From NCBI GenBank assembly GCA_027296665.1, contig JAPUIV010000092.1, positions 1 through 9,019 on the forward strand: DNA of 9,019 nucleotides. Reading direction: 5' to 3'. Positions within the stretch are counted from its first letter, which is position 1. Every line of letters starts with the position of its first letter. Under the pieces are notes generated by a model. The model was not told where the DNA came from, made no database searches, and worked only from the letters and a program-made list of their open reading frames with translations. The position numbers were made by a program, and so were the translations under genes. This DNA is from Acidobacteriota bacterium (GTDB taxonomy: Bacteria; Acidobacteriota; Polarisedimenticolia; JAPUIV01). This document shows positions 6,315 through 9,019 of the stretch, piece by piece.

Positions 6315-7064
6315 TCAGGCGATCCCCGTGCGCCGGAACCGCGCCACCAGGACCGCGTCGTAGATACTCAACGACCAGACGACTATGCCGTAACCGGCAA
6401 GACTGAACCCCACCAGAAGGGTCTGCAGCGGGTCCCCTCCCCCCAGAACGAGACGACTGACAGGATCTTTCAGGGAGTAAAACAGTCCGAGCCCCAGGAT
6501 CAGCGTGAAGAAGAAAAACAAGAAGAACATCGCCTTTCGTATCTGTCCGTTGATGATCTGCCCCCATCCGGGGATCAGAACCGAGGCAGTCGCCGCCAGG
6601 ATGGGATTTGGTGACGGCTCTTCCTCTTCCCCGGCGTAAGCGCGCCCGATCCTGTAGGCGCTGTGGATCCCGGACAGAAGAACCAGGAGTAGGTAGAGAT
6701 CGACCAGGATGACCCCGATGAATAGATCGGCCTCGCCAAGGCCGATCCTCCCGACCAGCGAGCGCATCTGCGACCAGCCGTGGTGCAGAAAATAAGGACA
6801 GGAATGGATGAAGGAAAGGGCGAGGTGATCCAGGGTACCCAGCTTCCACTCCCGGTGAAGAAAGTGTCCCGTTCCGCTCAACCACATGGAGAAAGTGGCG
6901 GCCAGACGGGGATGGCCGGAACCCTGAAAGAAAGAGGAACCGGGCGCCCGTTTCGGTTTCCGCCCGGAGGCCCCCTTCTTTCCCTTGGTTCGGTTTCCCA
7001 GAACACTTTCTAGGGAAAGGTGGGTATCCTCCTCGGAAATGATATAGACGTCCTTATTTGACAA
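6315..7064 (-). CDS. multi-pass membrane protein with duplicated TM2/DUF5683-like units
   Basis: A hypothetical protein of 249 residues. A charged cytosolic-type N-terminus (1-45, with a KGKKGASGRKPKR patch) precedes about five hydrophobic segments, near 56-66, 80-95, 113-132, 178-197 and 214-240. Two units align with each other. LAATFSMWLSGTGHF (55-69) and LAATASVLIPGWGQI (156-170) share LAAT-x-S and G-x-G. Each unit is followed by further hydrophobic helices and then a Y-A element (GIHSAYRIGRAY, then LSIYDAVLVARF). The PGxGQ plus later DA pattern resembles small TM2 or DUF5683-type membrane domains of unknown function. I chose TTG 7064 because AGGAGG (7076-7071) lies 6 nt upstream. The open frame extends to 7142 without such a site. 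A promoter candidate precedes it. The function is unknown and the family link is pattern-based. Confidence 0.85.
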   Translation of the reverse strand: MSNKDVYIISEEDTHLSLESVLGNRTKGKKGASGRKPKRAPGSSFFQGSGHPRLAATFSMWLSGTGHFLHREWKLGTLDHLALSFIHSCPYFLHHGWSQMRSLVGRIGLGEADLFIGVILVDLYLLLVLLSGIHSAYRIGRAYAGEEEEPSPNPILAATASVLIPGWGQIINGQIRKAMFFLFFFFTLILGLGLFYSLKDPVSRLVLGGGDPLQTLLVGFSLAGYGIVVWSLSIYDAVLVARFRRTGIA

Positions 7065-7070
7065 TCCAGA

Positions 7071-7076
7071 CCTCCT
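7071..7076 (-). promoter_or_regulatory. ribosome-binding site deciding a TTG start
   Basis: A perfect AGGAGG on the minus strand, 6 nt before TTG 7064-7062. It is the reason for preferring this start over the upstream TTG at 7142 for the duplicated membrane protein. Confidence 0.85.
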
Positions 7077-7114
7077 GGCAGACGGTTCCCCGAGCGGGAA
7101 GATCTCCTCTCGGG

Positions 7115-7142
7115 AATATACGCCCCGGGAAGAAACCCGCAA
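7115..7142 (-). promoter_or_regulatory. candidate promoter of the duplicated membrane protein
   Basis: On the minus strand TTGCGG (7142-7137) and TATATT (7120-7115) are 16 nt apart, and the -10 matches five of six consensus bases. The predicted start near 7108 gives a leader of about 44 nt to TTG 7064. It lies in the 105-nt gap after the Omp85 gene, so the membrane protein may be expressed separately. The same gap also contains the small inverted repeat ggaccattggtcc (7152-7164), which lacks a T-run. Confidence 0.5.
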
Positions 7143-7169
7143 ATCCCGGGATGGACCATTGGTCCCTGT

Positions 7170-8810
7170 TCAGTACCGGAAGGCGGTGGAAACATAGAAA
7201 TGACCGTCCCCGCCACCATGGATACCCTTTCCGTAATCGAACTTGAGAAACAGGGGGTTTCGCGGCAGCCGCAAGCGAATCCCGACACCCGTCCCGATGG
7301 CCTCGCCGGAGGAACCCGATTTTCCACCGTCGATCGCGCCCGCATCGAGGAATACCGCTCCCTTTAAACGGGACAGCAGCCGGTGGCTGTCAAAACGACG
7401 GGAAAACAAGGGAAACCACAGTTCGCTCTGCAACGCCACTAATCTCTTCCCCTTGAAATCATCCGCCTCGAATCCCCGGACGGTTTTCGACCCCCCCAGG
7501 GAAAGTTCCTCGGTCGGGGGAATCTCACCGCTCTGATTGCCGCCGAGCAGGTGAAAATCGAACTCAAAGCGCCGCAAGGAAAACCCGTGGAAGTCGGAGT
7601 CGAAGGCATAAGTCTCGAAGGAAAACTCTCCGCCGAGTTCCGCCAGGGAAAAGATCACGGTCGGTTTGACCCGGACCTGGAATTTCGGACTCCGGTATAG
7701 ATGCCGGTAGGTGTACGGAACGGTTAACTTCAGGAAGCTGAAATCGATCGAATCGGACAGGATCGAACCCGACTCCAGCGTCACCCGGTCCCGTTCGAAT
7801 TCGATTCCCAACTGCAAGTCATGCGACCTCTTCTCAGGCAACAACGCAACTCCGAGGAACAGGTTGCCCCCGACCCGGCGTTCATCCGATTCAATGCCAT
7901 TGATGATCCGGTTCCGGGTCAAGTCGGAAAAGGCCCGCATCGATAACGACACGTTTCTCCGGGCTATCGATCCGGGTAACAGGTAATCGGTCCTGTAGCT
8001 GATCTCGCCGCCCACTTCGCTGTTGAAGACCGGACTTACCTCCAGGGTATCGAAGGGGGTGAGCCATCGCCAGCGCCGGTAAACCACCTTCCCGCTCAGC
8101 CCGCGCCGCGGGGCGAACTCCAGGTTGCCTCCGATGAAATTCTTGTCGGGGGGAAGTCTTTCCTCCCCCTGGTTCCTGGCCGCTCTCCCCTGCCCTCGCG
8201 GAATCAAGAGATAGCCGGCCTTCTCGAAGCCGGTATCGGGATCGGTTTCTCCCGGGATGATCGCGATGTGGAACCCGCGCAGGGCGAGGCGAAACCGCTC
8301 CTGCCGGTAACGCTCCAGGTTGTCGTGATCTCCCTCCACCGAGAGAAGTTCCTGGCGCAGGATCCATTCCGGGACCCCGGGATCGGGGCCGGCCGGTTGG
8401 CCACCTTCCTCCCTGCGGGTGATCCCGAGGGGGGATAGATCGGCGGGATTCCTGGAGATCACCGTGATCAGGAACCGGCTTTCCCGGATCGTGACATCGA
8501 GGATCCCCTCGTGAAAGTCCACCTCGATCAGGGGCCGGTAACCGAGAAACCGGTAGCGCGCCTCGAGCCTTTCGCGAACCTCGCCCGGCACCCATTCCCG
8601 GCCCATCATCGGCAGGAGGATTTCAATGATCTGATCGGAGGAATAGACCGGACGGTGGGCCGGGGGCGCCACGATCCGGATATTCCCTATACTCCGGATC
8701 GAGATGGGAGCGGCCGCCGCAGGAACCGCGGGGATCAGGGACAGGATAAGAACAGGGAGCGCGACCTGGAGGCTCAGGGCGGAAGACCGGGGATGTCCCC
8801 TCGGGACCAT
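7170..8810 (-). CDS. Omp85-superfamily outer-membrane beta-barrel protein with POTRA-like domains
   Basis: A 546-residue exported protein. Residues 12-34 form a signal peptide (LQVALPVLILSLIPAVPAAAA) with likely cleavage before PISIRS. The region 37-205 looks like two periplasmic POTRA-type units, one ending near GILDVTIRESRFLITVI (102-118) and one around 147-203. The remainder, from about 225, is made of alternating beta-strands. The Omp85 loop-6 signature TVRGFEADDFKG (443-454) is present, with the essential VRGF. The protein ends in the aromatic HFYVSTAFRY typical of barrel C-termini. Family members insert outer-membrane proteins (BamA, TamA) or secrete partner proteins (two-partner TpsB). 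The size and domain count fit TamA or TpsB better than BamA, which has five POTRA domains. No secreted partner is in view. The start at ATG 8810 places the signal peptide correctly, 13 nt after the aroF stop. The ribosome site is weak. Confidence 0.88.
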   Translation of the reverse strand: MVPRGHPRSSALSLQVALPVLILSLIPAVPAAAAPISIRSIGNIRIVAPPAHRPVYSSDQIIEILLPMMGREWVPGEVRERLEARYRFLGYRPLIEVDFHEGILDVTIRESRFLITVISRNPADLSPLGITRREEGGQPAGPDPGVPEWILRQELLSVEGDHDNLERYRQERFRLALRGFHIAIIPGETDPDTGFEKAGYLLIPRGQGRAARNQGEERLPPDKNFIGGNLEFAPRRGLSGKVVYRRWRWLTPFDTLEVSPVFNSEVGGEISYRTDYLLPGSIARRNVSLSMRAFSDLTRNRIINGIESDERRVGGNLFLGVALLPEKRSHDLQLGIEFERDRVTLESGSILSDSIDFSFLKLTVPYTYRHLYRSPKFQVRVKPTVIFSLAELGGEFSFETYAFDSDFHGFSLRRFEFDFHLLGGNQSGEIPPTEELSLGGSKTVRGFEADDFKGKRLVALQSELWFPLFSRRFDSHRLLSRLKGAVFLDAGAIDGGKSGSSGEAIGTGVGIRLRLPRNPLFLKFDYGKGIHGGGDGHFYVSTAFRY

Positions 8811-8823
8811 CGCCCGGGGGATC

Positions 8824-9019
8824 TCATATCTCGCGGCCAAGAAGGGGAGCCATGGCCCGTAAATCCTGGACCAGTTGACGGAAGGTTTCCGGAAGAAGGG
8901 CCTGTGGACCGTCGGAAAGGGCGTGATCCGGATCGTCGTGAACCTCCACCATGCAACCATCGGCCCCGACGGCCAGGGCCGCCAGGGTCAGGGGCGGCAC
9001 CTTGTCCCGCCGGCCGGTG
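8824..9019 (-). CDS. aroF: DAHP synthase, class I-beta (partial, C-terminal end)
   Basis: 3-Deoxy-D-arabino-heptulosonate 7-phosphate synthase condenses phosphoenolpyruvate and erythrose 4-phosphate in the first step of the shikimate pathway. Only the last 64 residues are visible. They read TGRRDKVPPLTLAALAVGAD, then CMVEVHDDPDHALSDGPQAL, then a helical tail ending GREI. The Glu of VEVH and the Asp of ALSDG correspond to metal ligands known for this family. GRRDxVPPL and EVHxDPxxALSDGPQ are characteristic of the AroF/AroG-like I-beta group rather than KdsA. Most of the barrel, including any regulatory domain, is beyond the right edge. The TGA (8826-8824) lies just upstream of the Omp85 gene, so the two are probably co-transcribed. 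Confidence 0.9.
   Translation of the reverse strand, partial: TGRRDKVPPLTLAALAVGADGCMVEVHDDPDHALSDGPQALLPETFRQLVQDLRAMAPLLGREI

Noticed and set aside
5956..6885. Minus-strand frame of 309 codons across the convergent gap
   Set aside because: It overlaps the membrane-protein gene in another frame and is rich in Arg, Pro and Ser, as expected from an out-of-frame reading.
7152..7164. ggaccattggtcc inverted repeat as a terminator of the Omp85 gene
   Set aside because: The stem is only 5 bp and no T-run follows on the minus strand.

Overview
The window is about 60% GC and reads as ordinary chromosome of a diderm (Gram-negative-type) bacterium. The diderm call rests on an Omp85-family outer-membrane beta-barrel protein with a signal peptide. 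The phylum is not fixed by what I can see. A replicative helicase, alanine racemase and membrane PIN-TRAM protein in one operon, next to a type A RNase P RNA, would fit Desulfobacterota or a related diderm lineage, but this is only an impression. No phage, transposon, CRISPR or obvious accessory island is visible.

Left block, minus strand (1-2228). Transcription starts near 2221-2228 with the RNase P RNA gene (rnpB). About 36 nt past its 3' end comes an M20-family amidohydrolase (577-1803), whose stop codon overlaps the start of an S66 LD-carboxypeptidase (1-580, cut by the window edge). The open frame of the amidohydrolase runs back into rnpB, so a start inside the RNA gene must be rejected. 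The two enzymes look like a translationally coupled pair acting on peptides or peptidoglycan fragments.

Middle block, plus strand (about 2309-6041). dnaB (replicative helicase), alr (alanine racemase) and a membrane-anchored PIN-TRAM protein form a tight operon. dnaB and alr are only 15 to 33 nt apart, depending on the alr start, and alr overlaps the PIN-TRAM gene by 16 nt. alr has no ATG, GTG, TTG or CTG codon upstream of its conserved N-terminus. This is the oddest coding feature of the window.

Right block, minus strand (6315-9019), convergent with the middle block. The C-terminal end of a class I-beta DAHP synthase (aroF-type) is followed 13 nt later by an Omp85-family protein with a POTRA-like region and a beta-barrel. 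Then comes a gap of 105 nt with a good promoter candidate, followed by a small multi-pass membrane protein with an internal duplication. The 273-nt convergent gap (6042-6314) holds a 16-nt direct repeat at a 105-nt spacing and a perfect hairpin, but no recognised gene.

Overall this is mostly housekeeping sequence. I found no clear new biological system. The points worth checking are the alr start, the rnpB placement, the duplicated membrane protein, the role of the Omp85 protein, and the repeat-bearing gap.
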